Assembly (NCBI RefSeq): GCF_014836715.1
Contig: NZ_JACSQI010000001.1
Coordinates: forward strand, 308,132-372,131
Origin: Escherichia whittamii
GTDB taxonomy: Bacteria > Pseudomonadota > Gammaproteobacteria > Enterobacterales > Enterobacteriaceae
Direction: 5' to 3'
Length of the DNA stretch: 64,000 nucleotides
Shown piece after piece: positions 52,976 to 63,779 of the stretch. Position numbers and translations under genes: made by a program. Below the pieces are notes generated by a model, which made no database searches, was not told the DNA's origin, and saw nothing but the letters and a program-made list of their open reading frames with translations. Position 1 is the stretch's first letter; each line of letters opens with the position of its first letter.

Positions 52976-52997
52976 TCTCCACGCTGCGTTAAGCAAA

Positions 52998-53034
52998 TGC
53001 CGGATGCGACGCTAAAGCGTCTTATCCGGCCTAC
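52998..53034. repeat. REP unit between nrdD and nrdG
   Basis: tgccggatgcgacgctaaagcgtcttatccggcctac, a single palindromic unit within the nrdDG transcript. Confidence 0.85.
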
Positions 53035-53198
53035 GTTCGGCAACGGCTGTAGGCTTTCACATATCACTCCGTTTTCGCAAAGCAATTGGCGTCAGGACAA
53101 GGCGGCAAACGAATGAACCCCAGGGAGCTTACGTCAAGTAAGTGACCTGGGTGAGTGAGAGCTGCCACCGCAGTCATGGCGTCAATTGAGAAGCGAAA

Positions 53199-53663
53199 AT
53201 GAACTTTCATCAGTACTATCCTGTCGACATCGTCAACGGCCCCGGCACTCGTTGCACCCTGTTTGTCTCCGGGTGCGTTCATGAATGCCCCGGTTGCTAT
53301 AACAAAAGCACCTGGCGGGTAAATTCCGGTCAGCCATTTACCAAAGAAATGGAAGACCAGATCATCAACGATCTGAACGACACCCGCATCAAACGCCAGG
53401 GCATTTCCCTTTCCGGCGGCGACCCGCTGCATCCGCAAAACGTGCCGGATATTCTGAAGCTGGTACAACGCATCCGCGCCGAGTGCCCTGGTAAGGATAT
53501 CTGGGTGTGGACAGGCTATAAACTCGACGAACTCAACGCTGCGCAAATGCAGGTTGTTGATTTGATTAACGTGCTGGTCGACGGCAAATTTATGCAGGAT
53601 TTAAAAGACCCTTCCCTGATCTGGCGCGGCAGCAGCAACCAGGTGGTGCACCATTTGCGGTAA
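53199..53663 (+). CDS. nrdG: Anaerobic ribonucleotide reductase activating protein
   Basis: A 154-residue radical-SAM enzyme. The [4Fe-4S] cysteines are C26, C30 and C33 (CVHECPGC), followed by the SAM motif SLSGGDPLHPQN. It generates the glycyl radical on NrdD. Its TAA abuts the stop of the toxin relic on the other strand. Confidence 0.96.
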   Translation: MNFHQYYPVDIVNGPGTRCTLFVSGCVHECPGCYNKSTWRVNSGQPFTKEMEDQIINDLNDTRIKRQGISLSGGDPLHPQNVPDILKLVQRIRAECPGKDIWVWTGYKLDELNAAQMQVVDLINVLVDGKFMQDLKDPSLIWRGSSNQVVHHLR

Positions 53664-53953
53664 TCACTCTTCCAGCCGTTTATCCGCGTCTTCATAAACG
53701 GCTGAGTTCTCTCTCTTACCAATAGCTATCACCAACACGAGCAACTCTGTATCATTGACCTGATAGACCAGGCGATATCCCATTGTGCGAAGCTTAATTT
53801 TGTAGCAGTCCGGCAAATCCCGCAGTTTAGCCGACTGATTGCACGGTCTTTTCAGCGCCCCTCAAGCTTTTTTTAAAATTGTTCCCGGGCTGTCACGCCC
53901 AGTTCTTGCCACTCTTTCAGTGCTCGCGGAGCAAAGGCCAGCTCATAGCTCAT
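53664..53953 (-). pseudogene. Decayed RelE-family toxin
   Basis: From ATG 53953, overlapping the antitoxin stop, the first 26 codons read MSYELAFAPRALKEWQELGV and then REQF and a stop. Later in another frame come the RelE landmarks LRDLPDCYKIKLRTMGYRLVYQV and VIAIGKRENSAVYEDADKRLEE up to the TGA at 53664. Indels around the A-rich tract near 53870 and near 53855 break the frame twice. The C-terminal part is well preserved, so the damage may be recent. Confidence 0.85.
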
Positions 53954-54185
53954 CCAGTCGGACCTTAATGGTCTCTTGTGAGTTGACCAGTCGTTCCCTG
54001 ACAGTGCGTAACAAGGCTTCTTCACTGTCACTGACAGTAAGCGTTTTTACCGGCATTCGCCCATTTTCCGCAACGTACTGAAACAGCAGCCGTACGGCTT
54101 CAGTAGGCGTGATATTTAATTTTTCCAGCACCGCATAAGCCTCATTTTTCAGTTTGTCATCCAGGCGGACGTTAAGTGTGGCCAT
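53943..54185 (-). CDS. RelB/DinJ-family antitoxin
   Basis: 80 residues starting MATLNVRLDDKLKNEAYAVL, a ribbon-helix-helix DNA-binding domain as in RelB and DinJ (TPTEAVRLLFQYVAENGRMP follows). The C-terminal half would wrap the toxin. GGAGGCAT lies just before the start, and an AT-rich palindromic stretch around 54200-54240 (taatgcataatagcattacatatgcatta) is a likely autoregulatory operator. The antitoxin is intact while its toxin is broken. Confidence 0.85.
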   Translation of the reverse strand: MATLNVRLDDKLKNEAYAVLEKLNITPTEAVRLLFQYVAENGRMPVKTLTVSDSEEALLRTVRERLVNSQETIKVRLDEL

Positions 54186-54376
54186 TATGCCTCCGGTAAT
54201 TATGAAAAGTGTAATGCATAATAGCATTACATATGCATTACATTCATTTCTGGAAAACGCCTCGCAAAAATGTCGGTGACACGCAGGAATATGCTGTAGT
54301 GAAGATAGATTTTGCGGTGATTTTACGAAGGGAGAAGAGTGCGTTGGGCGGCGACGTTTCACCGCCCAATGAGGAA

Positions 54377-54766
<390 letters not shown>

Positions 54767-54944
54767 TCACTTCCTTCTTATTTACACTTCATCCTTCACA
54801 CTGCCTCATCGACGGCTACGCTCATTCGCCCGAGTCACGTACTACGAGTACGCTCCCCGGCTCTCATTCACTTTCCGTCTCGATGCAGCGCGAATGATTT
54901 TGTGTAATTTTTTAGTTTATGGCGCGGCAGGTCGCGCCAGTTTT

Positions 54945-56297
54945 TTACTGCCCGGCGATTTTCATCTCCGGCAACAGTACAGAACCACACTGTATATTGC
55001 TGCGAGTTTCAATATCGTTACCGACGGTGACAATATTGCGCCACATATCTTTTAAATTACCTGCGATGGTGATTTCGCTAACCGGATACTGGATTTCGCC
55101 GTTTTCTACCCAGAAGCCCGCTGCACCACGGGAATAATCGCCGGTAATTGCACTCACGCCCTGGCCCATCAATTCTGTCACCACCAGTCCAGTGCCCATC
55201 TCTTTGAGCATTTGCTCGAAGCTTAGACCTTGTCCGGCAATGCGCCAGTTGTGAATACCGCCCGCGTGCCCGGTGCTTTTTAGTCCCAGCTTACGCGCCG
55301 AGTAGCTGGTCAACAGCCACTGAGTCAGGATGCCATCTTTAATAATGTCGCGACGTTCGGTACGCACACCTTCACTGTCGAATGGCGTAGATGCCAGCCC
55401 TTTCAGCAGATGCGGATGTTCTTCAATAGTCAGCCAGTCCGGTAGAATTTGTTTACCCAGCGAATCGAGCAGGAAGGTGGATTTACGGTAAACCGCACCA
55501 CCGGCAATCGCCCCCACCAGATGACCGAACAGCCCGGTTGCCACTTCATTGGCAAAAATTACCGGTGCTTTCATGGTGGAGAGTTTACGCGGTGACAGAC
55601 GCGATAAAGTACGGCGAGCGCAGTCTGCGCCAACCCACTCCGGCGTTTGTAGATCGCTCATCGCACGGCCAATGGTGTAGGCGTAATCACGCTCCATATC
55701 GCCATTTTCTTCGGCAATCACACAGCTGGAGAGTGAATGACGCGTTGAGCAGTAGCCCTGCAGCATACCGTGGCTATTGCCGAAAACTTTGACGCCGTAA
55801 TGGCTGTTAAAACTGCCGCCTTCGGTGTTGGTAATGCGTTTATCCGCCTGTAATGCCGCCTGTTCTGCGCGGGCCGCCAGTTCAATGGCTTCATCCGGGG
55901 AAACTTCCGCAGGGTGGAACAAGTCGAGATCCGGCGCGTCAAAGGCCAGCAGCTCTTTATCTGCCACGCCTGCATACGGATCTGGCGAAGTGTAACGCGC
56001 AATATCCAGCGCCGCCTGTACAGTGCGGGCAATGGCTTGCGGACTTAGATCGGTGGACGATGCACTACCTTTACGGTTCTGGTGATAAACGGTTATCCCC
56101 AGCGCACCATCGCTATTGAATTCGACATTCTCCACTTCGCCATATCGCGTGCTAACGCTAATGCCGGTGGTCTTGCTGACGGCAACTTCCGCACCATCCG
56201 ATTTGCCTGAGGCCAACTCCAGCGCAGTCGAAACTGCTTCTTCCAGAATCTTGCGCTGCGCTTCAACTTGAGAGATTACTTTCATTGCAAGTGCCAT
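54945..56297 (-). CDS. pmbA: Metalloprotease-complex subunit PmbA (TldE)
   Basis: A 450-residue member of the TldD/PmbA family. With TldD it forms a heterodimer that trims microcin B17 precursor and degrades unfolded peptides; PmbA itself lacks the HExxxH zinc motif, which TldD supplies. The C-terminus [22 protein letters not shown] is the conserved family block. It is divergent from darP. Confidence 0.95.
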   Translation of the reverse strand: MALAMKVISQVEAQRKILEEAVSTALELASGKSDGAEVAVSKTTGISVSTRYGEVENVEFNSDGALGITVYHQNRKGSASSTDLSPQAIARTVQAALDIARYTSPDPYAGVADKELLAFDAPDLDLFHPAEVSPDEAIELAARAEQAALQADKRITNTEGGSFNSHYGVKVFGNSHGMLQGYCSTRHSLSSCVIAEENGDMERDYAYTIGRAMSDLQTPEWVGADCARRTLSRLSPRKLSTMKAPVIFANEVATGLFGHLVGAIAGGAVYRKSTFLLDSLGKQILPDWLTIEEHPHLLKGLASTPFDSEGVRTERRDIIKDGILTQWLLTSYSARKLGLKSTGHAGGIHNWRIAGQGLSFEQMLKEMGTGLVVTELMGQGVSAITGDYSRGAAGFWVENGEIQYPVSEITIAGNLKDMWRNIVTVGNDIETRSNIQCGSVLLPEMKIAGQ

Positions 56298-56390
56298 AAT
56301 GTAGAGAGTTTCTCTGAAGTCTAACAGAGAACCGTTTTTCAGTGCGCATCTTAACTGGTAACATTAGCCTCTTTTTTTAAGGAGCCTGAC

Positions 56391-56942
56391 ATGACTAAGC
56401 AGCCCGAAGACTGGCTCGACGACGTTCCCGGTGATGACATCGAAGACGAAGACGATGAAATTATCTGGGTCAGTAAAAGTGAAATTAAACGCGATGCCGA
56501 GGAGTTAAAACGCCTGGGTGCGGAAATTGTAGATTTGGGGAAAAACGCGCTGGATAAGATCCCGCTAGATGCGGATCTGCGCGCGGCTATCGAGCTCGCC
56601 CAACGTATTAAGATGGAAGGCCGCCGCCGCCAGTTGCAGCTTATCGGTAAGATGCTGCGCCAGCGCGATGTAGAGCCTATCCGTCAGGCGCTGGATAAGC
56701 TGAAAAACCGCCACAACCAGCAGGTGGTGCTGTTCCATAAACTGGAAAACCTGCGCGATCGTCTGATCGATCACGGTGATGATGCTATCGCTGAAGTATT
56801 GAACCTGTGGCCAGATGCCGATCGTCAGCAATTACGTGCTCTGATCCGCAACGCGAAGAAAGAAAAAGAAGGGAACAAGCCGCCGAAATCCGCGCGACAG
56901 ATTTTTCAGTATCTGCGCGAGCTGGCAGAGAACGAAGGGTAA
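56391..56942 (+). CDS. darP: Dual-action ribosome maturation protein DarP (YjgA)
   Basis: 183 residues, acidic at the N-terminus ([22 protein letters not shown]), then helical and basic ([22 protein letters not shown]). It associates with late pre-50S particles and aids 23S rRNA maturation. Length equals K-12. It is divergent from pmbA with AAGGAG before the ATG. Confidence 0.94.
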   Translation: MTKQPEDWLDDVPGDDIEDEDDEIIWVSKSEIKRDAEELKRLGAEIVDLGKNALDKIPLDADLRAAIELAQRIKMEGRRRQLQLIGKMLRQRDVEPIRQALDKLKNRHNQQVVLFHKLENLRDRLIDHGDDAIAEVLNLWPDADRQQLRALIRNAKKEKEGNKPPKSARQIFQYLRELAENEG

Positions 56943-56968
56943 GTTGTGTTGTTGATGTGAGCATGGTT

Positions 56969-57070
<102 letters not shown>

Positions 57071-57091
57071 ACAAGCATGCAAGGTGCAGAA

Positions 57092-58465
57092 TTACTGCGC
57101 GGCTTCTGCCTTCTTCGCCAGACCATCCAGCAGTTTCTGATGAATACCACCAAAACCGCCGTTGCTCATCACCAGAATATGGTCGCCTGGCTGGGCGGTT
57201 TTCACCACCATGTCTGCCAGCGCATCAACATCTCCACTCCAGTGCGCAGGCTGAATACAGGCTTCTGCTACTTCTGCTACCTGCCACGAAATATGCGACG
57301 GTTGCAGCAGGAAGACTTCATCGGCACGACCTAATGACGGCGCCAAATCATCTTTGCAGACTCCCATCTTCATGGTGTTTGAGCGCGGCTCAAGCACGGC
57401 AATAATACGCGCCGTACCGCCAACTTTGCCGCGCAGCGCCGCCAGCGTTGCCAGAATTGCCGTTGGGTGATGGGCAAAATCGTCATACACCGTCACGCCG
57501 TTAGCTTCACCACGCAGTTCCAGGCGGCGACGGGCATTGATAAACAACCCCAGCGCGTTAGCGGCATCAGCCGGCGCTATGCCAACATGACGGGCAGCAG
57601 CAATCGCCATCAGACCGTTGTGCATATTATGTTCGCCCACCAGCGACCATTTCACTTCGCCCACTTTTTCGCCATCAAGCAAGACTTCCCATTCGGAAGC
57701 GTCAGTGGTCAGTTTTTTCGCCTGCCAGTGACCTTGCTCGCCCACCAACTCCTGTTCACTCCAGCAGCCCATCGCCAGGGTCTGTTTCAGGTTGATATCG
57801 TTTTCCGGCCAGATAATACGTCCCTGACCAGGAACAATACGCACCAGATGGTGGAATTGTTTCTGAATCGCTTTCAGGTCGTCGAAGATATCGGCGTGGT
57901 CGAACTCAAGGTTGTTGAGGATCAGCGTTCGCGGGCAGTAATGAACAAACTTAGAACGTTTGTCGAAGAAGGCGCAGTCATACTCGTCTGCTTCGATAAC
58001 AAAGAAGTCGCTTTCGCCCAGGCGAGCAGAAACGTCAAAGTTCCCCGGAACGCCACCAATCACAAAACCTGGTTTATAGCCGCACTGTTCCAGAATCCAG
58101 GTCGCCATTCCCGCCGTGGTGGTTTTGCCGTGTGTACCGGCAACGGCCAGCACCCAGCGGTCGCGCAGCACAAAATCGTGCAACCACTGCGGACCTGACA
58201 TATATGGAATGTTTTTTTCCAGTACCGCTTCCACACACGGATTTCCACGGGTCATGGCGTTGCCAATAATCACCAGATCCGGCTGAGGATCGAGCTGGCT
58301 GGCATCGTAACCCTGAATCAGTTCAATGCCTTGCTTCTCAAGTAAGGTGCTCATCGGCGGATACACATTGGCGTCCGAACCCGTTACTTCATGGCCCAAC
58401 TGACGCGCCAGAATCGCCAGACCGCCCATAAACGTGCCACAAATTCCTAATATATGAATGCGCAT
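57092..58465 (-). CDS. mpl: Murein tripeptide ligase Mpl
   Basis: A 457-residue Mur-ligase family enzyme that attaches recycled L-Ala-gamma-D-Glu-meso-DAP to UDP-MurNAc. The ATP loop is GTHGKTT at residues 110-116. The N-terminal Rossmann domain (HILGICGTFMGGLAILARQLGHEVTGSD) and C-terminal domain (FAHHPTAI, EPRSNTMK) match MurC relatives. It is divergent from fbp. Confidence 0.96.
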   Translation of the reverse strand: MRIHILGICGTFMGGLAILARQLGHEVTGSDANVYPPMSTLLEKQGIELIQGYDASQLDPQPDLVIIGNAMTRGNPCVEAVLEKNIPYMSGPQWLHDFVLRDRWVLAVAGTHGKTTTAGMATWILEQCGYKPGFVIGGVPGNFDVSARLGESDFFVIEADEYDCAFFDKRSKFVHYCPRTLILNNLEFDHADIFDDLKAIQKQFHHLVRIVPGQGRIIWPENDINLKQTLAMGCWSEQELVGEQGHWQAKKLTTDASEWEVLLDGEKVGEVKWSLVGEHNMHNGLMAIAAARHVGIAPADAANALGLFINARRRLELRGEANGVTVYDDFAHHPTAILATLAALRGKVGGTARIIAVLEPRSNTMKMGVCKDDLAPSLGRADEVFLLQPSHISWQVAEVAEACIQPAHWSGDVDALADMVVKTAQPGDHILVMSNGGFGGIHQKLLDGLAKKAEAAQ

Positions 58466-58640
58466 ACGTCACTATCCTTTTTTAATCTACCGTTCATTTT
58501 ACGCATATGTCGGGCAACAGAGAAACGCATTTCAGGATAATCCGTAATTTGCTGGCGCGATTCACCTGAGCGCAACATTAAGATTATTTGTTAAGATTGT
58601 TGCGGTCGCTTTACTCCATAAACATTGCAGGGAAAGTTTT

Positions 58641-59639
58641 ATGAAAACGTTAGGTGAATTTATTGTCGAAAAGCAGCACGAGTTTTCTCATGCTACCGGT
58701 GAGCTCACTGCTTTGCTATCGGCAATAAAACTGGGCGCCAAGATTATCCATCGCGATATCAACAAAGCTGGACTGGTTGATATCCTGGGTGCCAGCGGTG
58801 CTGAGAACGTGCAGGGCGAGGTTCAACAAAAACTCGACTTGTTCGCTAATGAAAAACTGAAAGCCGCACTGAAAGCGCGCGATATTGTTGCGGGCATTGC
58901 ATCCGAAGAAGAAGATGAGATTGTCGTTTTTGAAGGCTGTGAACACGCAAAATACGTTGTGCTGATGGATCCACTGGATGGCTCGTCCAACATCGATGTT
59001 AACGTCTCTGTCGGTACCATTTTCTCCATCTACCGCCGCGTTACACCGGTCGGCACGCCGGTAACGGAAGAAGATTTCCTCCAGCCTGGTAACAAACAGG
59101 TTGCTGCAGGTTACGTGGTATACGGCTCCTCTACCATGCTCGTTTACACCACGGGATGCGGTGTTCACGCCTTTACTTACGATCCTTCGCTCGGCGTTTT
59201 CTGCCTGTGCCAGGAACGGATGCGCTTCCCGGAGAAAGGTTCAACCTACTCCATCAACGAAGGAAACTACATTAAGTTCCCTAACGGGGTGAAGAAGTAC
59301 ATTAAATTCTGCCAGGAAGAAGATAAGTCCACCAATCGCCCGTATACCTCACGTTATATCGGCTCACTGGTCGCGGATTTCCACCGTAATCTGCTGAAAG
59401 GCGGTATTTATCTCTACCCAAGCACCGCCAGCCACCCGGACGGTAAACTGCGTTTGCTGTATGAGTGCAATCCGATGGCGTTCCTGGCGGAACAAGCGGG
59501 CGGTAAAGCGAGCGATGGCAAAGAGCGTATTCTGGATATCATCCCGGAAACCCTGCACCAGCGCCGTTCTTTCTTCGTCGGCAATGACCATATGGTTGAA
59601 GATGTCGAACGCTTTATCCGTGAGTTCCCGGACGCGTAA
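58641..59639 (+). CDS. fbp: Fructose-1,6-bisphosphatase class 1
   Basis: 332 residues; the gluconeogenic phosphatase making fructose-6-phosphate. The metal-binding motif [12 protein letters not shown] (about residues 113-124) with the upstream SEEEDE, and [10 protein letters not shown] and [17 protein letters not shown], are all present. AGGGAAAG precedes the ATG. A terminator follows. Confidence 0.97.
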   Translation: MKTLGEFIVEKQHEFSHATGELTALLSAIKLGAKIIHRDINKAGLVDILGASGAENVQGEVQQKLDLFANEKLKAALKARDIVAGIASEEEDEIVVFEGCEHAKYVVLMDPLDGSSNIDVNVSVGTIFSIYRRVTPVGTPVTEEDFLQPGNKQVAAGYVVYGSSTMLVYTTGCGVHAFTYDPSLGVFCLCQERMRFPEKGSTYSINEGNYIKFPNGVKKYIKFCQEEDKSTNRPYTSRYIGSLVADFHRNLLKGGIYLYPSTASHPDGKLRLLYECNPMAFLAEQAGGKASDGKERILDIIPETLHQRRSFFVGNDHMVEDVERFIREFPDA

Positions 59640-59644
59640 TGGTT

Positions 59645-59675
59645 TAAAAACGCCGGATTATTCCGGCGTTTTTGC
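59645..59675 (+). terminator. Terminator of fbp
   Basis: AAAACGCCGG-attatt-CCGGCGTTTTT at 59647-59673, a strong stem with a T run, seven bases after the stop. It also lies at the end of the convergent DUF2569 gene. Confidence 0.9.
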
Positions 59676-59678
59676 GTT

Positions 59679-60194
59679 TTAATTAACAAAAGTTAATTTG
59701 ACTCGTTTAGAGACACGGAAATAGGGAACCCAGATAGCCAGATGAATGATATTTTTCAGCACCCCCCATGCGTCTGAAAGTTCAATTGTGGCATGAAGAA
59801 ATTGTACTGCTCCCCAGATATCAGCAACATTCAATGCGAAGAGCGCCAGAAGAAGGGCAATATAGTAGTGCGGAAGTTGGCGTTTCTTATTAAAAAACAA
59901 AAAAGTCGTATAACTCACCAACAGAAATATCATGGCAAATCCGACCACTTCCAGATAAAGCAGAGTTCTGAGCGGCTCTTCCTGAGTGCCCTGAGCAAGC
60001 CCCCATATTTGTACAAAAGAATAAATACTCGAAATAATCACCAGCACTAAAGAAATAGCAGGTATATACAGCCAACCTCCAATCCCTGTAAGCTTTTTAT
60101 CAGCACAACTTTTACAATAATCGTCAGGTGGTAAAACATCCACTCCACAACTTTTGCATGTTGTACTTAAATCCTCACCTTCCTTTGCCCACAT
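59679..60194 (-). CDS. DUF2569 membrane protein with an N-terminal zinc ribbon
   Basis: 171 residues. The N-terminus has two Cys pairs (CKSCGVDVLPPDDYCKSC, residues 13-30), a zinc-ribbon-like head, followed by GIGGWLYIPAI, the opening of DUF2569, and four hydrophobic segments spread over residues 40-165. AAGGATA lies before the ATG. Function is unknown. In K-12 fbp and yjfF are adjacent, so this gene is an accessory insertion, 26 bases beyond the yjfF stop on the same strand. Confidence 0.8.
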   Translation of the reverse strand: MWAKEGEDLSTTCKSCGVDVLPPDDYCKSCADKKLTGIGGWLYIPAISLVLVIISSIYSFVQIWGLAQGTQEEPLRTLLYLEVVGFAMIFLLVSYTTFLFFNKKRQLPHYYIALLLALFALNVADIWGAVQFLHATIELSDAWGVLKNIIHLAIWVPYFRVSKRVKLTFVN

Positions 60195-60220
60195 AAAAAT
60201 ATCCTTTTATATCAGTAAAT

Positions 60221-61225
60221 TTACTCTTTTATTGTATTTTCCGGGCTCACTCTTATTACTGGCGAACTCTGACGATTCTCCCACAGCACCGTTAACCCAC
60301 GCTGTAACGCAATAAAAATAAACAGCAAAATGCCAATGGCGATTTTCGTCCACCATGAACTCAGTGTGCCGTCAAAGTTTATGTAAGTCTGAATGAGTCC
60401 CTGAATCGCCACGCCAAAAAGCGTCCCTAATACTGTCCCAACGCCGCCGCTTAAAAGTGTACCGCCAATCACCACGGAGGCGATAGCGTCCAGTTCCACA
60501 CCTACGCCTGCCAGCGCGTATCCGGCCTGGGTGTAAATAGAGAAAACAATCCCCGCCAGGGTCGCCAACCCAGTGGAAAGCATATAAATGCGAATAGTAG
60601 TGCTGCGAGTAGAAATTCCCATCAGGTTTGCTGAAGTCGCGTTGCCGCCAATAGCGTATACCTGATTACCAAAGCGGGTACGGTGTGCGAGGAAAATACC
60701 GATAACCACCACCGTAAGCATCAGCAGCCCCATCGCGCTTAAGCGACCACCGCCGGGGATTTTCCACGCAAGGCTTGAGAGCATGTCATAAATGGGATGG
60801 TTAATCGGGATCGATTCTTCCGAAACGAGATAGCTAACGCCACGCAAAAAGAACATCCCCGCAAGGGTAATAATGAACGCGGGGATCTTCAGCGCGTCGA
60901 TCAGAAGTCCCATAAATGCACCGAAGGCACATCCCATCACCAGTACCAGCGGAAACGCCAACAGCGGCGAGAGGCCAAAGTCGCCAATCACTTTTGCCAA
61001 AAATACGCCGGTAAAAGCGATCACCGAACCGACGGAGAGATCGATCCCACCGGAGAGGATCACAAAGGTCATGCCGACGGCGATAATCCCCAGAAAAGCG
61101 TTATCGGTCAGAATATTGCAGATCACCCGCGTGGAGGCAAAACCGGGAAACTGTGTCAGGCAGTAGAGATAGCCCAGCACAAAGACGCCGATGGTGATCA
61201 TCAGTGGCAAGTTACGTTTTATCAC
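60221..61225 (-). CDS. yjfF: Galactofuranose ABC transporter permease YjfF
   Basis: 334 residues from a GTG at 61225 (IKRNLPLMITIGVF) that overlaps the end of ytfT by 14 bases. It is an RbsC-type permease with about nine to ten membrane segments and the GGIDLSVGSV and GGTLLSGGVGTV family motifs. With YtfT it forms the membrane channel, powered by YtfR and fed by the binding protein YtfQ. The last few residues differ from the K-12 tail as I recall it. Confidence 0.94.
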   Translation of the reverse strand: MIKRNLPLMITIGVFVLGYLYCLTQFPGFASTRVICNILTDNAFLGIIAVGMTFVILSGGIDLSVGSVIAFTGVFLAKVIGDFGLSPLLAFPLVLVMGCAFGAFMGLLIDALKIPAFIITLAGMFFLRGVSYLVSEESIPINHPIYDMLSSLAWKIPGGGRLSAMGLLMLTVVVIGIFLAHRTRFGNQVYAIGGNATSANLMGISTRSTTIRIYMLSTGLATLAGIVFSIYTQAGYALAGVGVELDAIASVVIGGTLLSGGVGTVLGTLFGVAIQGLIQTYINFDGTLSSWWTKIAIGILLFIFIALQRGLTVLWENRQSSPVIRVSPENTIKE

Positions 61226-62234
61226 GACTACGTACTCCTTTAATCAGACTGATAAAGCGTTGCGACTGAACAATCAGCACGCAAAGCACCACCACGGCTT
61301 TCACCACCTGGTTCATCTCTGGCGGAAAGCCCGAGAGTAAAATCCCGGTGTTCATTCCCTGAATGATCAGCGCCCCTACCACCGAGAGCAGCAAGTTAAA
61401 GCGCCCGCCCATCAACGATCCACCGCCGATCACCACTGCGAGAATGGCGTCCAGCTCCAGCCATAATCCGGCGTTGTTGGCATCGGCGCCGCGGATATCC
61501 GCCGCCACGATGATGCCCGCTATCGCCGCGCATAATCCGCTCAACACGTAGGTGAGCATAACGACGATTCGTGTGTTGACTCCGGCATTTTTTGCCGCCC
61601 GGATGTTGATACCAACGGCTTCGATAAACATTCCCAGTGCCGTTTTGCGGGTCAACAGCCAGAAGAAGAATAACGTCAGTACAGCGATAATGACTGGCGT
61701 TGGAAAGAACAACAGCGATCCGCTGCCGAACCACGAGAGATCCGGCGAGTTGAAGGTGACGATCTGCCCGGAGGTGATCAATTGCGCAACACCACGTCCG
61801 GCGACCATCAGGATTAAAGTGGCGACAAACGGCTGAATTTTGAGGATCGCTACCAGAATGCCGTTCCACATTCCGGCCAGAATGCCAGTACCTAACGCAC
61901 TAAGCAGCACAATCGGTACGCTAAATCCCGCTACCGTCATCGCGGCAGTTGTTGCTCCGGCGATAGCCATTACCGCCCCCACGGAGAGATCTATACCGCC
62001 GGTGGCGATCACCAGTGTCATGCCAATCGCCAGTAGCGCAACCGGGGCAGCGCGATTGAGAATATCAATGGGGCTACCGAACAAGCGGCCATCCTGAAGC
62101 ACTACCTGCCAGAAATGCGGTGCCACCAGACTGTCGACCACTAGCACCAGCAACAGCGCCAGCAACTGCGGCATCCCCGTCGGCCAGCGAAAGCGCTTTT
62201 TCGACGACGCGGTGTCCGGGAGAGATTGAGGCAT
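61212..62234 (-). CDS. ytfT: Galactofuranose ABC transporter permease YtfT
   Basis: 340 residues starting MPQSLPDTASSKKRFRW at 62234; the upstream extension to 62258 overlaps ytfR and is less likely. It is an RbsC-family permease with GGIDLSVGAVMAIAG and GGGSLMGGRFNLLLS. The start follows the ytfR stop by 13 bases. Confidence 0.95.
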   Translation of the reverse strand: MPQSLPDTASSKKRFRWPTGMPQLLALLLVLVVDSLVAPHFWQVVLQDGRLFGSPIDILNRAAPVALLAIGMTLVIATGGIDLSVGAVMAIAGATTAAMTVAGFSVPIVLLSALGTGILAGMWNGILVAILKIQPFVATLILMVAGRGVAQLITSGQIVTFNSPDLSWFGSGSLLFFPTPVIIAVLTLFFFWLLTRKTALGMFIEAVGINIRAAKNAGVNTRIVVMLTYVLSGLCAAIAGIIVAADIRGADANNAGLWLELDAILAVVIGGGSLMGGRFNLLLSVVGALIIQGMNTGILLSGFPPEMNQVVKAVVVLCVLIVQSQRFISLIKGVRSRDKT

Positions 62235-62247
62235 CACACTGTTCTCC

Positions 62248-63750
62248 TTACGCCGCAATGGCGTTCATGATCGCCGGAACGGAAAGCTCTGCCAGCGGGA
62301 TCTCCGCTACCTGTTTGCGATCGCGCATGATAATCACTCGATCGGCATAACCCACCAGTTCTTCCAGTTCGGAAGAGATCACCAGCAGTGCCAGGCCATC
62401 GGCACACAGCGTTTCAATCAAGCGAATGATCTCGGCATGGGCGCCAACGTCAATGCCCCGCGTAGGTTCGTCGAGGATCAGAAATTGCGGGCGGGTCAGC
62501 AACCAGCGTGAGAGCAACACTTTTTGCTGATTACCGCCGGAGAGAAACTCAATGGGTTGTTCAGTGGAAGGGGTGCGAATGCCAAGCTGGCGGATAAAGC
62601 GTTCGGCAATTTCTTGTTGTTCCTTACGGGAAATTGGTCGCAGCCAGCCACGCTGGGCCTGGAGGGCAAGGATGATGTTTTCCCGCACCGAAGCGGCGGC
62701 AATGATGCCATCAGTTTTCCTGTCTTCCGGGCAAAAGCCGATGCCAAGTACCGAAGCCTGATGTGGCGATCGTAGCGTTTGTGGTTTGCCTTTGATCAGC
62801 GCCGTGCCGCTATCGGCAGGTTTGATACCGAAGATCACCTCAGCCGTTTCTGTCCGCCCTGATCCCAGCAAACCTGCCAGCCCGACGACCTCACCGGGGC
62901 GTACTTCCAGATCAAACGGCGCAATCGTTCCTTTCTTGCCGTAATTTTTAAACGCTGCAACGGGATTGTCACTAAGCAATGTTCTTCCGGCACGCTGTAG
63001 CGCGTGAGTGTCCAGCTCGCGCCCCAGCATCATTTTCACCAGTTCGATTTGTGGTAGCTCACGAGTTTCCCGACAGCCTACAAAACTGCCGTTGCGTAAG
63101 ACGGTGATCCGATCGCTGACCTGATAAACCTGATCGAGAAAGTGAGTGACGAAGATCAAGCTGACACCGCGATCGCGAAGCTGGCGCATCAGGCCAAATA
63201 GCAGATCCACTTCCTGGGTGTCCAGGCTGGCAGTAGGTTCATCGAGGATCAGCACTTTGGCGGAGAGATCAATGGCCCGGCAAATGGCGACGATTTGCTG
63301 CATCGCGACTGAAAAGCGGTTAAGTGGTTCGCGCACGTCGAGAGAGAAACCATACGAAGCCATCAGTTCGGTAGCGCGCTTTTCCATCTCTTTACGTCGT
63401 AGCAGGCCGAAACGTTTAGGTTCGCGGCCTATGAATAGATTATCAGCAACCGACATGTTGGGTAACAGGTTGACTTCCTGATAGACGGTGCCGATACCTA
63501 GCTGCTGTGCGTGGGCGGTGTTTTTCGGTGAGATGGCCTGACCTTCCAGCCAGATAGTACCGCGATCGGCGTGGTAGACACCGGTAAGTGCTTTAATCAG
63601 CGTCGATTTACCGGCACCATTTTCGCCGAGCAGCGCCATGATTTCGCCACGGCGCAGGCTGAAATCCACGTTATCTAACGCTTTGACGCCGGGGAAAAAT
63701 TTGCTTAATCCTTCGGTGCGGAGGATTTCCTGGTGTTGGTCGGTAGTCAT
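62248..63750 (-). CDS. ytfR: Galactofuranose ABC transporter ATPase YtfR
   Basis: A 500-residue double ATPase of the sugar CUT2 class, starting MTTDQHQEILRTEG at 63750. The first half has Walker A GENGAGKST (near residue 42) and LILDEPTASLD; the second half has LSGGNQQK and LILDEPTRGID with a degenerate Walker A (GLLGSGRTE). ytfQ, the binding protein gene, would lie just outside the window beyond the repeats. Confidence 0.96.
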   Translation of the reverse strand: MTTDQHQEILRTEGLSKFFPGVKALDNVDFSLRRGEIMALLGENGAGKSTLIKALTGVYHADRGTIWLEGQAISPKNTAHAQQLGIGTVYQEVNLLPNMSVADNLFIGREPKRFGLLRRKEMEKRATELMASYGFSLDVREPLNRFSVAMQQIVAICRAIDLSAKVLILDEPTASLDTQEVDLLFGLMRQLRDRGVSLIFVTHFLDQVYQVSDRITVLRNGSFVGCRETRELPQIELVKMMLGRELDTHALQRAGRTLLSDNPVAAFKNYGKKGTIAPFDLEVRPGEVVGLAGLLGSGRTETAEVIFGIKPADSGTALIKGKPQTLRSPHQASVLGIGFCPEDRKTDGIIAAASVRENIILALQAQRGWLRPISRKEQQEIAERFIRQLGIRTPSTEQPIEFLSGGNQQKVLLSRWLLTRPQFLILDEPTRGIDVGAHAEIIRLIETLCADGLALLVISSELEELVGYADRVIIMRDRKQVAEIPLAELSVPAIMNAIAA

Positions 63751-63779
63751 GGTTTCCCCCAGTGTTAAGCGTGCTCCTG

